NCBI RefSeq assembly: GCF_030651495.1
Contig: NZ_JAUSFI010000116.1
Coordinates: 1 to 52,144 of the forward strand
DNA: 52,144 nt
Source: Undibacterium sp.
GTDB taxonomy: Bacteria > Pseudomonadota > Gammaproteobacteria > Burkholderiales > Burkholderiaceae_D
Direction of reading: 5' to 3'
The position numbers and the translations under genes were made by a program. Position 1 is the stretch's first letter; each line of letters opens with the position of its first letter. The notes below the pieces were generated by a model. That model saw only the letters and a program-made list of their open reading frames with translations, was not told the origin of the DNA and ran no database searches. Shown here one piece after another: positions 10,222 to 18,693 of this stretch.

Positions 10222-11265
10222 ATGAAAACTACCTCTCTCGGCAATAGCGCTTTACAGGTATCAAAAATCTGCCTCGGCACCATGACTTTCGGCGAACAGA
10301 ATACCGAAGCAGAGGCGCATAGCCAACTCGATTATGCGCTTGAGCGCGGCGTCAATTTTATCGATACGGCAGAGATGTACCCAGTCATGCCGCGTGGCGA
10401 AACGCAAGGCAGAACCGAGCAATATATCGGTAGCTGGCTGAAAAAATCGGGCCGGCGCAGCGACCTCATCCTCGCCACCAAAGTGGCAGGCCCTTCGCGT
10501 GGCATGGGCTGGATACGCCAGGGTGAAAACGACCTGAATGCCGCCAATATCCGCGCCGCGGTAGAAACCAGTCTGCAACGCCTGCAAACCGATTACATCG
10601 ACCTGTATCAATTGCACTGGCCCAGCCGCAATGCGCCGATTTTCGGGCAGAAACAGTTTGATCCGGCGCTAGAGCGCCCCTGCACCGCGATTGCCGACAC
10701 GCTGGCGGTACTGCATGCCCTGGTCAAGGAAGGCAAAATCCGCCAGATCGGCGTCTCGAATGAAACCTCCTGGGGTGTCAGCGAATTCATCAAGCAAGCC
10801 GAACGGCAAGACGCGACACGTATCGTCAGCATACAAAATGCCTACAGCCTGGTGAACCGCGGCTTTGAACAGGGGCTGGATGAAACCTGCTTCCGCGAAA
10901 ACGTCGGCTTGCTGGCCTACAGCCCCTTGGCTTTCGGCCGGCTCAGTAATAAATACGCCGAAGATGCCAAGGCGCAGGGTCGGCTGACCCTGTTCCCGCC
11001 AACCTGGAGCCCGCGCTACATGCGTCCCGAAGTCATCGTCGCCAGCAAACGCTACGCCGCACTGGCACGGGCGCACGGCATGACACCGGCCCAGCTCGCG
11101 CTGGCCTGGTGTTACTCGCGCTGGTTCGTCGCCAGCACCATCATCGGCGCCACCACGCTGGCACAACTCAAGGAAAATATTGATGCCTTCGATCTCCAGC
11201 TGAACGACGAACTGGTGTCAGGCATCAATGCGATTCATGCTGAAATGACGAATCCGGCACAGTAG
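10222..11265 (+). CDS. tas: Aldo/keto reductase, Tas-like
   Basis: NADP(H)-dependent aldo/keto reductase of 347 residues. Visible are the N-terminal LGNSALQVSKICLGTMTFGEQ, the tyrosine loop FIDTAEMYPVMPRGETQG, the barrel strand YIDLYQLHWPSRNAPIFG, and the cofactor-site segment LAWCYSRWFVASTIIGATT. The MYPVMPR motif is typical of the Tas subgroup, described in E. coli as able to compensate for a tyrosine-auxotroph mutation. The physiological substrate is unknown. It starts seven bases after pyrD and is probably co-transcribed with it. Confidence 0.9.
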   Translation: MKTTSLGNSALQVSKICLGTMTFGEQNTEAEAHSQLDYALERGVNFIDTAEMYPVMPRGETQGRTEQYIGSWLKKSGRRSDLILATKVAGPSRGMGWIRQGENDLNAANIRAAVETSLQRLQTDYIDLYQLHWPSRNAPIFGQKQFDPALERPCTAIADTLAVLHALVKEGKIRQIGVSNETSWGVSEFIKQAERQDATRIVSIQNAYSLVNRGFEQGLDETCFRENVGLLAYSPLAFGRLSNKYAEDAKAQGRLTLFPPTWSPRYMRPEVIVASKRYAALARAHGMTPAQLALAWCYSRWFVASTIIGATTLAQLKENIDAFDLQLNDELVSGINAIHAEMTNPAQ

Positions 11266-11377
11266 TGGGGAATGGGCAGCGTCATTTCTGCCCATCTGCT
11301 GCCCTTAGCAATTTCTTACTTTTCATCATGCAGCAGCAACTGCACATGGCACAACCCGAACCGACAAGGAAAACGCA

Positions 11378-11641
11378 GTGAGTATCAAGCTAGAAAAAGA
11401 AACCCAAAAGCAAGCCATCGATTCATTGCAACGCTACTTCGATGTGAATATGGAAGAGCGCATCGGCAATTTACAAGCGGCCGCCCTGCTCGATTTCTTA
11501 CTCGAAGAGATCGGGCCGAGCATCTATAATCAGGCGGTGCGCGATGCGCAAAACCAATTGCAGCAACGCGTACAAGAACTTGACATTGATGTGCACGAAG
11601 AGGAATTTAGCTACTGGCAGAAACAAAAGAAACGTCACTGA
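11378..11641 (+). CDS. DUF2164 family protein
   Basis: Small 87-residue cytosolic protein starting at a GTG with an AAGGAAA ribosome binding site a few bases upstream. The sequence IKLEKETQKQAIDSLQRYF followed by IGNLQAAALLDFLLEEIGPSIYNQAV matches DUF2164 as I know the family. It is mostly helical with a charged C-terminus (FSYWQKQKKRH). Function is unknown. Confidence 0.85.
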   Translation: MSIKLEKETQKQAIDSLQRYFDVNMEERIGNLQAAALLDFLLEEIGPSIYNQAVRDAQNQLQQRVQELDIDVHEEEFSYWQKQKKRH

Positions 11642-11738
11642 TACCTGGCGCATGTTTTAGATTGCGCGGCACATTCTTGCGCCAATTGCGAAAAACTCGT
11701 GTCGCACCATCCCTTGTCCGGGCCGGAAAGATGAAAGC

Positions 11739-11939
11739 TTACTGTGGCTTCAATTTTTCGCAACGCGCGTCAAGATAAGGGCCACGGGATTTTTCCCAGC
11801 CTTCGCCGGGAGAAGTTTGGGAGCACACCAGGACCGGTTCAAGCTTGCTGCGCCACTGATACCAGGCGGCGGGCGCGGCAAAGGCGCTGGCGGCGCTCAG
11901 CAGCAACATCCATGCAAAAGTGGTTTTAGCTGCGCGCAT
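11739..11939 (-). CDS. Small exported protein of unknown function
   Basis: The 66-residue product begins with a clear Sec signal peptide: basic MRAAKTTF, hydrophobic core WMLLLSAASAFA and a likely cut before APAAWYQW. The mature part (about 45 residues) has two cysteines (VCSQ and ARCEK) that could form a disulfide, and an aromatic/Gly stretch (PGEGWEKSRGPYLDARC). An ACGGAGAT ribosome binding site precedes the ATG. I do not recognise the family. It stands alone on its strand. Confidence 0.65.
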   Translation of the reverse strand: MRAAKTTFAWMLLLSAASAFAAPAAWYQWRSKLEPVLVCSQTSPGEGWEKSRGPYLDARCEKLKPQ

Positions 11940-12145
11940 AACAATCTCCGTTCAAAAAAGACATCCAACTGCCAACTCCCCGCCCACTAAGTAACAAGGA
12001 TAGGCCTTACCAGACTAAGCCAATCAGACCGCTGGTTGCAAGCGATAATTTGCCTGTTCAGGGAGTATCGCCATACGGCAAGCGCTCGCGGGCTTATTCA
12101 ACTATTCACATGAGTATGGATCACCGCCCACGGTGCTTCCCAGCG

Positions 12146-12242
12146 CGCAATACCCATGCGGGTTTGCAGCCTGCCTGCTCTGTAGGGCACATGGAGTATG
12201 CATCCCTGGCCTGCCTGCCGGCAAACCCGCATGGGTATTGCG
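12146..12242. repeat. REP-like dispersed palindrome, copy A (with extra third arm)
   Basis: The arms CGCAATACCCATGCG (12146-12160) and CACATGGAGTATGCA (12188-12202) are separated by 27 bases, the same unit as copies B and C. A third arm at 12221-12242 is the exact reverse complement of 12146-12167 (22 of 22 bases). The element can therefore fold in two alternative ways. Confidence 0.75.
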
Positions 12243-12331
12243 TGAGCGGGGCGTCACTCGGCTTACAGCGTTTGTACTGTGAATTAACACTGCTGTTTAT
12301 GTGAAATTACAAACAAGGGGTAGCCCAGCAT

Positions 12332-12364
12332 GCATAGCGGACAAACGGCAGTAGTCCGCTATGC
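12332..12364. repeat. Perfect 11-base inverted repeat hairpin
   Basis: GCATAGCGGAC (12332-12342) and GTCCGCTATGC (12354-12364) pair perfectly around an 11-base loop. No T run follows on either strand, so it does not look like a standard terminator. It lies 150 bases before the TauE gene. Confidence 0.6.
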
Positions 12365-12515
12365 TCAACACAGCCGATTTTGACCATAGAGACAACAATC
12401 CCCCATTCCCCCATCAAATATCCATATATCAAAACCACATATAAGCAAATAAATACTAAGTAGTTTGGAATAAAGAGCAAATTACTTAAGATGCATCTAC
12501 TTTGCGGAAGGTGCT

Positions 12516-13289
12516 ATGACTTTAACCTACATTATTTCTGGTTTTGCAGTTGGTACTCTGGTCGGTCTGACCGGGGTAGGTGGCGGCTCGTTGATGACAC
12601 CTTTGCTTACTTTGCTTTTCGGCGTCTCGCCTGCCGTTGCCGTTGGTACCGACCTCGCCTTTGCCTCAATTACCAAGGCCACCGGCACTTTCACCCACAG
12701 ATTGCGCGGTTCAGTTGAATGGGATGTAGTGCGCCTGTTGTGCTACGGCGCCCTGCCCGCTGCTTTATTGGCAACGCTTGGCTTGAAATACTTTGGTGGC
12801 CTGAACAAAGAAATCGGTCAGATCATTCGCTACTCCATCGCCGCCTCGGTGTCGCTGACCGTCATTGCTTTATTATTTAAAGGCAAGATGCTGGAATGGC
12901 TGAATAAACATCCTGAAAAACAATTGCACGGCACTAAACTGGCGATCGCCACCATCATCGCTGGTGCGGTGCTGGGTTTATTGGTCACTGTTTCATCGAT
13001 TGGCGCTGGCGCGATAGGTGCGACCTTGCTGGTGATGCTGTATCCTCGCATGCCTGCTGCACACATCGCGGGCACTGACATTGCTTACGCCGTACCATTG
13101 ACCGCGATTGCGGCGATTGGTCACTGGTGGTTGGGTTCTATCGATTGGGAATTACTTGGTTCTTTATTGATCGGCTCCTTACCCGGCATTACCTTGGGTG
13201 CGATGGCTGCCAAAGCGGTGCCAGAGCGCATTTTACGCGGAGTGCTGGCCACGACGCTGACTCTGGTTGCCGCTAAACTCGTTTTTTAG
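12516..13289 (+). CDS. TauE/SafE-family sulfite/organosulfur exporter-type permease
   Basis: This 257-residue inner-membrane protein has about 8 hydrophobic segments and the family's glycine-rich N-terminal motif GLTGVGGGSLMTPLL. It also has the repeated half VSSIGAGAIGATLLVMLYP, and GTDIAYAVPLTAIAAIGHW. TauE/SafE proteins move sulfite, sulfoacetate or related anions. Placement directly before cysI suggests a role in moving sulfate or sulfite for this pathway, which is an inference. A good ribosome binding site (GGAAGG) precedes the ATG. Confidence 0.9.
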   Translation: MTLTYIISGFAVGTLVGLTGVGGGSLMTPLLTLLFGVSPAVAVGTDLAFASITKATGTFTHRLRGSVEWDVVRLLCYGALPAALLATLGLKYFGGLNKEIGQIIRYSIAASVSLTVIALLFKGKMLEWLNKHPEKQLHGTKLAIATIIAGAVLGLLVTVSSIGAGAIGATLLVMLYPRMPAAHIAGTDIAYAVPLTAIAAIGHWWLGSIDWELLGSLLIGSLPGITLGAMAAKAVPERILRGVLATTLTLVAAKLVF

Positions 13290-13307
13290 CAGTAACAAGT
13301 TTGGACA

Positions 13308-13329
13308 TAATTAAGTACCTACTTAATTA
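13308..13329. promoter_or_regulatory. Perfect 22-base operator-like dyad upstream of cysI
   Basis: TAATTAAGTA and TACTTAATTA are exact reverse complements separated by CC, located between the TauE stop and the cysI start (13404). The two-base centre makes an RNA hairpin unlikely and a dimeric regulator site likely. Half-sites of the same sequence (TAAGTA 12457-12462, TACTTA 12483-12488) lie before the TauE gene. The regulator is not identified. Confidence 0.55.
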
Positions 13330-13403
13330 AGAGCATTTTTTAAGGCGCATGTTTAGGACATATTCAGCGCGTATTTTTAGGCGTTTTTTTTAGGATATTC
13401 ACG

Positions 13404-15110
13404 ATGTATCGTTACGATCAGCATGATCACCAAATCATCAAAGAACGCATTGCGCAATACCGCGACCAGGTACGCCGTCGCCTTGCCGATGAATTGACCG
13501 AAGAAGAATTCTTGCCTTTGCGTTTGCAAAATGGCTTATACATGCAGCGTCATGCTTACATGCTACGCGTGGCGGTCCCTTACGGCATGCTGTCATCAAC
13601 CCAGATGCGCAAATTTGCCCATATTGCGCGCAAGTATGATCGCGGTTATGGCCACTTCACTACGCGCCAGAACATTCAGTACAACTGGATCAATCTGGAA
13701 GACACGCCAACTATTTTAGAAGAACTGGCCTCGGTAGAGATGCACGCGATCCAGACTTCCGGCAATTGCATGCGCAATATCACTTCGGATGAATTCGCCG
13801 GTGTGGCGGCAGACGAGATCATTGATCCGCGCCCTTACGCCGAGATTTTGCGCCAGTGGACCACCTTCCATCCAGAGTTTGCCTATTTGCCGCGCAAGTT
13901 CAAGATCGCCATCAATGGATCGCTGGAAGACCGTGCCGCGATTGCGGTGCATGACATTGGCTTGACGGTAGTGCATAACGCGCAAGGCGAAGTCGGCTTC
14001 AAGGTCATGGTCGGCGGCGGCATGGGCCGCACGCCTATTCTGGGCAGCGTGATCCGCGAGTTCTTGCCATGGCAGCATGTGATGACGTATCTGGAAGCAA
14101 TTCTGCGCATCTATAACCAGCACGGTCGTCGCGATAACAAGTACAAAGCCCGCATCAAAATTCTGGTCAAGGCCATCGGCGCCGATGTGTTTGCGGCACA
14201 GGTAGAGGCAGAATGGGCGGATATCAAGGATGGTCCGGCTACTTTGACGCACGCCGAATTTGCCCGCGTCGCGTCTTATTTTGGCTCGCCGGAATATACC
14301 GTGTTGCCAGCATTGGATGCCGAATTTGAACAGCACAAGCTAGATAACAAGGCGTTTTCCAACTGGATTAAACGCAATGTGAAGCCGCATAAAGTGACCG
14401 GTTACGCCAGCGTGGTGTTGTCATTGAAAAAGCCAGGCGTGCCGCCGGGTGATGCGACTGCGGACCAGATGGATTTTGTCGCTGATCTGGCAGACCGTTA
14501 CAGCTTTGCCGAATTGCGCGTCACGCATGAGCAAAATCTGGTGCTGTCGGATGTGCAGCAAGCGCAATTATTTGATTTATGGAAAGAAGCCAAGGCGCAC
14601 GGTCTGGCCACGCCTAACGTCGGCTTGCTGACCGATATGATTTGCTGCCCGGGCGGTGATTTCTGCTCGCTGGCGAATGCCAAATCTATCCCTATTGCCC
14701 TGGATATTACGGATCGATTCAATGAGCTGGATTACCTGCACGATATCGGCGAACTGGAACTGAATATCTCCGGCTGCATCAATGCCTGCGGCCATCACCA
14801 TGTCGGCAATATCGGCATTCTGGGCGTAGATAAAGATGGCAGCGAGTTTTACCAGGTGTCTATCGGCGGTGCACAGGGCAATAACGCGGCGATCGGCAAG
14901 ATCATCGGACCATCGTTCTCTGCCGGCCAGATGCCGGAAGTGATAGAGCGCATTATCCAGGTGTATTTGCGTGACCGCATCGATGCTGAACGTTTCATCG
15001 ATACTGCACAAAGAATAGGCATTGCGCCGTTTAAAGAGTATGTCTACGCCACCCCCATCAAGACGCTGGAACACCATGGCGAAGATGCTGGTTCGTTAGT
15101 CTCTTACTGA
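13404..15110 (+). CDS. cysI: Sulfite reductase hemoprotein (nitrite/sulfite reductase family)
   Basis: CysI reduces sulfite to sulfide with six electrons using siroheme and a [4Fe-4S] cluster. The 568-residue protein carries the conserved TSGNCMRNIT near residue 118. The four cluster cysteines are visible as CPGGDFC near 413-419 (C-x5-C) and CINACGHHH near 456 (C-x3-C). Sirohaem-domain motif KVMVGGGMGRTP is also visible. The flavoprotein partner CysJ is absent; a DUF934 gene follows instead, as is usual in betaproteobacteria. An AGGA site lies a short distance before the ATG. Confidence 0.95.
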   Translation: MYRYDQHDHQIIKERIAQYRDQVRRRLADELTEEEFLPLRLQNGLYMQRHAYMLRVAVPYGMLSSTQMRKFAHIARKYDRGYGHFTTRQNIQYNWINLEDTPTILEELASVEMHAIQTSGNCMRNITSDEFAGVAADEIIDPRPYAEILRQWTTFHPEFAYLPRKFKIAINGSLEDRAAIAVHDIGLTVVHNAQGEVGFKVMVGGGMGRTPILGSVIREFLPWQHVMTYLEAILRIYNQHGRRDNKYKARIKILVKAIGADVFAAQVEAEWADIKDGPATLTHAEFARVASYFGSPEYTVLPALDAEFEQHKLDNKAFSNWIKRNVKPHKVTGYASVVLSLKKPGVPPGDATADQMDFVADLADRYSFAELRVTHEQNLVLSDVQQAQLFDLWKEAKAHGLATPNVGLLTDMICCPGGDFCSLANAKSIPIALDITDRFNELDYLHDIGELELNISGCINACGHHHVGNIGILGVDKDGSEFYQVSIGGAQGNNAAIGKIIGPSFSAGQMPEVIERIIQVYLRDRIDAERFIDTAQRIGIAPFKEYVYATPIKTLEHHGEDAGSLVSY

Positions 15111-15127
15111 TCGTATCGAAAGACAAT

Positions 15128-15661
15128 ATGCGTGAAATAATTAAAGACAAAGCCATTGTTCCAGACGACTGGAACGTATTGCGCTTGGCCGAAGGCGAGA
15201 CGCCCGATGCCGTTGAAGTGCCTGCTGGCAAACAGATCATCCCTTTGCAAGTATGGTTGATCCAGCGCGAAGAACTCAGCAAGCGCCTGCAGCAATCGAA
15301 GGATCTGGCAATCTGGTTTGGCAGTGCCGAACAGGCCAAGGACCTCGGTGCCGATGCGGCGCTATTCCCCTTGCTGGCAGTGGATTTTCCTAAATTCTCT
15401 GATGGCCGCGGTTACTCGATCGCCTACAATATCCGCACCCGTCTTGGCTATACCGGCGAATTGCGCGCCATCGGGGACGTCTTGCGCGACCAGCTATTTT
15501 ACATGCAGCGCGTTGGCTTCAATGCCTTTGCGACACGTGAAGACCGTAGCATCCAGGACGCCATCAAGGGCTTGACGGATTTCAGCGAGAAATATCAGAC
15601 CTCGTGGGATGAAAAAAATCCACTGTTCCGTCGTGACGAGCGTACTGGGTTAGTAGCATGA
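15128..15661 (+). CDS. DUF934 protein, sulfite reduction-associated
   Basis: The 177-residue product contains VEVPAGKQIIPLQVWL, the AIWFGSAEQAKDLGAD segment, FPKFSDGRGYSIAYNIRTRLGY and DQLFYMQRVGFNAF. These are conserved in DUF934 (COG3749), a family found almost only beside cysI/cysH. Its role is unknown. It has been guessed to assist electron supply or assembly of the sulfite reductase in organisms lacking CysJ. It has no cysteine, so it is not itself an iron-sulfur protein. It ends overlapping the cysH ATG by four bases. Confidence 0.92.
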   Translation: MREIIKDKAIVPDDWNVLRLAEGETPDAVEVPAGKQIIPLQVWLIQREELSKRLQQSKDLAIWFGSAEQAKDLGADAALFPLLAVDFPKFSDGRGYSIAYNIRTRLGYTGELRAIGDVLRDQLFYMQRVGFNAFATREDRSIQDAIKGLTDFSEKYQTSWDEKNPLFRRDERTGLVA

Positions 15662-16386
15662 GCGACACTCTCTTTACTTTTGAATCACGCCTGAGCGCAA
15701 CCAAGGCAACATTGGAACGCATCGCCAGCGACTTTGCGCCGGCGGTATTTGCCTCTAGCTTAGCGGCCGAAGATATGGTGCTGACCGACCTGATCTTGCG
15801 CAACCAACTGGCGATCGGCATCTTCTCTCTGGAAACCGGCCGCCTGCATGCAGAGACGCTGGGCATGATCGACCGCATCAAGGAAACTTACGGCAGCGAT
15901 ATCGCCCTGTTTAAGCCGGAAGCCGCCGCAGTGGAAAACTATGTCACCAACCATGGTTTGAATGCCTTCTACGACAGCGTAGAAATGCGCAAGGAGTGTT
16001 GCCGCATTCGCAAGATAGAGCCTTTGAATCGCGCCTTGGCAGGTAACAAAGCCTGGGTTACTGGCCAGCGCCGCGCCCAGTCAACGACCCGCACCGAACT
16101 CCATGTGCAGGAAGACGACGCCGCGCATGACATGCAAAAGTTTAATCCGCTGGCAGACTGGTCGGAAGAAGATGTCTGGCACTATATTCGCAGCAACAAC
16201 GTGCCTTACAATCCGCTGCATGACAAAGGCTATCCGTCGATCGGCTGCGAACCCTGCACTCGCGCGATACAGCCAGGTGAAGATGTGCGCGCCGGCCGCT
16301 GGTGGTGGGAAAATCCAGAGTCGAAAGAGTGCGGTTTGCACGTGGTCGATGGTAAACTGATACGCATTAAGTCAGTCGCAAATTAG
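15658..16386 (+). CDS. cysH: Adenylylsulfate (APS) reductase, assimilatory, [4Fe-4S] type
   Basis: Reduces activated sulfate to sulfite with thioredoxin. The 242-residue protein has both cysteine pairs that hold the [4Fe-4S] cluster of APS-specific enzymes: KECCRIRK near 111-114 and GCEPCTRA near 198-201. The redox-active KECGLH lies near the C-terminus. Enzymes that use PAPS lack the CC...CxxC pairs, so APS is the likely substrate, which agrees with the absence of a cysC kinase here. VTGQRRAQS and DWSEEDVWHYI are further family motifs. Confidence 0.95.
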   Translation: MSDTLFTFESRLSATKATLERIASDFAPAVFASSLAAEDMVLTDLILRNQLAIGIFSLETGRLHAETLGMIDRIKETYGSDIALFKPEAAAVENYVTNHGLNAFYDSVEMRKECCRIRKIEPLNRALAGNKAWVTGQRRAQSTTRTELHVQEDDAAHDMQKFNPLADWSEEDVWHYIRSNNVPYNPLHDKGYPSIGCEPCTRAIQPGEDVRAGRWWWENPESKECGLHVVDGKLIRIKSVAN

Positions 16387-16432
16387 TAGCGTAAAAAATT
16401 AAAAGCAGAAATTCTAGTAGAAGGTAACGTGT

Positions 16433-17368
16433 ATGAATAGCGCAGTAGAAAAGAGTTTTATTGATGCCGCGAGCAATCGCCATCTCGATTGGCTGGAATC
16501 GGAAGCTATCCACATCATGCGTGAAGTCGCGGCTGAATGTGCCAACCCCGCCCTGCTGTTTTCGGGCGGCAAAGATTCTGTCGTGATGTTGCGCATCGCC
16601 GAAAAAGCCTTCCGTCCGGGTAAGTTCCCTTTCCCTTTGGTGCATATCGATACCGGCCATAACTTCGCCGAAGTCATCACCTTCCGCGACAAAAAAGTGG
16701 CTGAACTGGGCGAACGCCTGATCGTCGGTTCGGTCGAAGATTCGATTAAGCGCGGCACAGTGCGTCTGCGCAATCCGGCCACGGATTCACGCAATGCGGC
16801 ACAGGCGGTTACCTTGCTGGAAACTATCGCCGAATACAAATTCGACGCCTGCATGGGCGGTGCCCGTCGCGATGAAGAAAAAGCCCGCGCCAAAGAGCGT
16901 ATCTTTTCCTTCCGAGATGAATTCGGTCAATGGAATCCAAAAGCGCAGCGCCCGGAACTCTGGGATCTGTACAACACCCGCGTTCACCCAGGTGAAAACA
17001 TGCGCGTGTTCCCGATCTCGAACTGGACTGAACTCGACGTATGGCAATATATCGCCCGCGAAAAGCTGGAATTGCCGCCGATTTATTTTGCGCATGAGCG
17101 CCAGGTGATCCCGCGCAATGGCTTGCTGGTGCCTTTGACCGACCTGACACCGGCCCGCGAAGGCGAAACGGTAGAGACGCAGGTGGTGCGCTTCCGCACG
17201 GTGGGCGATATCTCTTGCACCTGCCCGGTATCTTCGGATGCAGCGACGGTAGAGGCGATCATTGCCGAAACAGCTGTGACACAAATCACCGAGCGCGGCG
17301 CCACCCGCATGGATGACCAGACCTCAGAATCCTCAATGGAAAAACGCAAAAAAGAAGGATATTTCTAA
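16433..17368 (+). CDS. cysD: Sulfate adenylyltransferase subunit 2
   Basis: CysD is the ATP pyrophosphatase-fold subunit that makes APS from ATP and sulfate. The P-loop-like LLFSGGKDSVVML and the HIDTGHNF, GGARRDEEKARAKER and FPISNWTELDVWQYI motifs are all present. Length 311 matches the family. The stop codon overlaps the cysN ATG by one base (TAATG), so both subunits are coupled. Confidence 0.97.
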   Translation: MNSAVEKSFIDAASNRHLDWLESEAIHIMREVAAECANPALLFSGGKDSVVMLRIAEKAFRPGKFPFPLVHIDTGHNFAEVITFRDKKVAELGERLIVGSVEDSIKRGTVRLRNPATDSRNAAQAVTLLETIAEYKFDACMGGARRDEEKARAKERIFSFRDEFGQWNPKAQRPELWDLYNTRVHPGENMRVFPISNWTELDVWQYIAREKLELPPIYFAHERQVIPRNGLLVPLTDLTPAREGETVETQVVRFRTVGDISCTCPVSSDAATVEAIIAETAVTQITERGATRMDDQTSESSMEKRKKEGYF

Positions 17369-18693
17369 TGAGTACAACAACTTCAGCCGCACCTATCATT
17401 CAAGACGCTACCAGAGAGCGCGGCCTGTTACGCTTCATCACGGCAGGATCGGTCGATGACGGCAAGAGCACGCTGATCGGCCGCCTGCTGTTTGACAGCA
17501 AGGGCATTTTTGCCGACCAGCTAGACGCCATGTCACGCGCAAAACACAAGCGCACGGTCGGCGACACGATAGACCTGTCCTTGCTGACAGACGGCCTGGA
17601 AGCCGAGCGCGAGCAAGGTATTACCATCGACGTAGCCTACCGCTATTTCGCCACACCGAAGCGCAAGTTCATCATCGCCGACACCCCGGGTCACGAGCAA
17701 TACACGCGCAATATGGTGACCGGTGCATCGACTGCCGACGCCGTGATCATCTTGATCGACGTCTCCAAAGTTAAACTCGGTGATGACGGCAGCGTAGAAT
17801 TATTGACGCAAACCAAGCGCCATTCGACCATTGCGCATCTGCTGCAGATCGAGCACGTGGTGGTAGCTGTCAACAAGATGGATTTGGTCAACTATGACCA
17901 GACCGTGTATGACCGCATCGTCGCCGAATACCAGAAATTTGCCCAGCAACTGGGTCTGAAAGACATTACCCCGATTCCATTATCGGCATTGGCAGGCGAC
18001 AACGTGGTGACCGCCAGTGACAAGCTGGCCTGGTATAAGGGTCCGACCTTAATCGAGTTGCTGGAATCGTTGAGCGTCTACGATGAATGCCATGACGAGC
18101 CTTTCCGCTTCCCGGTACAACTGGTCGCGCGCCACAACGGCCATGAAGCGAATGATTTCCGCGGTTACATGGGCCGCATCGAGGCAGGCAAGGTCAGCCG
18201 TGGCGATAAATTGATCGTCCAGCCTGGCGGCCAGAGTGCGACTGTCAAGGATATCCAGACGCTGGATGGCTCGCTGGAAACTGCCGTAGTCGGCCAATCC
18301 GTCACCATCTTGCTCGATGAACACGTGGATATTTCACGCGGCGACATGCTCGCCTCTAGCGACCGTCCTGCCACCTTGCTGAAAACCGTCATCGCGGATT
18401 TATGCTGGCTCTCGGAAGACGCTTTGGATGTGCGCCGCCGTTACTGGCTCAAGCACACCACACGCCAGGTCGCTGCCAAGGTGACTGCCGTTGATACGCT
18501 GTTGGATATCAATACCCAAGAACGTCGCCCTGCTACCAGCCTGAACCTGAACGACATCGCCCGCGTCACCATCAATGTGCAGCAAGCCCTGGCGGCCGAT
18601 GCGTATGATGACTTGCGCTCGACCGGTGCCTTCATCCTGATTGATGAAGTCACGCATCAAACCGTCGCTGCCGGGATGATACGTCTTGCCTGA
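17368..18693 (+). CDS. cysN: Sulfate adenylyltransferase subunit 1 (GTPase)
   Basis: CysN is an EF-Tu-like GTPase that drives APS formation by CysD. Motifs seen: GSVDDGKST (G1, near 26-34), ADTPGHEQY (G3, near 104), NKMD (G4, near 168), and the switch region EREQGITIDVAYRYF. The protein has 441 residues and stops after the beta-barrel domains, with no fused APS kinase (CysC) domain as occurs in some other bacteria. Its end overlaps cobA by eight bases. Confidence 0.97.
   Translation: MSTTTSAAPIIQDATRERGLLRFITAGSVDDGKSTLIGRLLFDSKGIFADQLDAMSRAKHKRTVGDTIDLSLLTDGLEAEREQGITIDVAYRYFATPKRKFIIADTPGHEQYTRNMVTGASTADAVIILIDVSKVKLGDDGSVELLTQTKRHSTIAHLLQIEHVVVAVNKMDLVNYDQTVYDRIVAEYQKFAQQLGLKDITPIPLSALAGDNVVTASDKLAWYKGPTLIELLESLSVYDECHDEPFRFPVQLVARHNGHEANDFRGYMGRIEAGKVSRGDKLIVQPGGQSATVKDIQTLDGSLETAVVGQSVTILLDEHVDISRGDMLASSDRPATLLKTVIADLCWLSEDALDVRRRYWLKHTTRQVAAKVTAVDTLLDINTQERRPATSLNLNDIARVTINVQQALAADAYDDLRSTGAFILIDEVTHQTVAAGMIRLA

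Larger units (their letters stand above)
11940..12515. other. Gene-free 576-base gap with palindromic repeats
   Basis: No convincing coding sequence. Short open frames on both strands at 12050-12304 are explained by the large inverted repeat. The gap holds a repeat unit with 22-base perfect outer arms (12146-12242), a second hairpin (12332-12364), and, near its end, TAAGTA and TACTTA half-sites before the TauE gene (12457-12488). Confidence 0.7.

Noticed and set aside
11272..11529. Plus-strand frame overlapping the DUF2164 gene
   Set aside because: It is in a different frame, and the DUF2164 reading matches a known family with a ribosome site.
12050..12304. Open frames on both strands in the repeat-rich gap
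   Set aside because: They mirror each other because they lie in an inverted repeat, and neither has a good ribosome site or recognisable protein.
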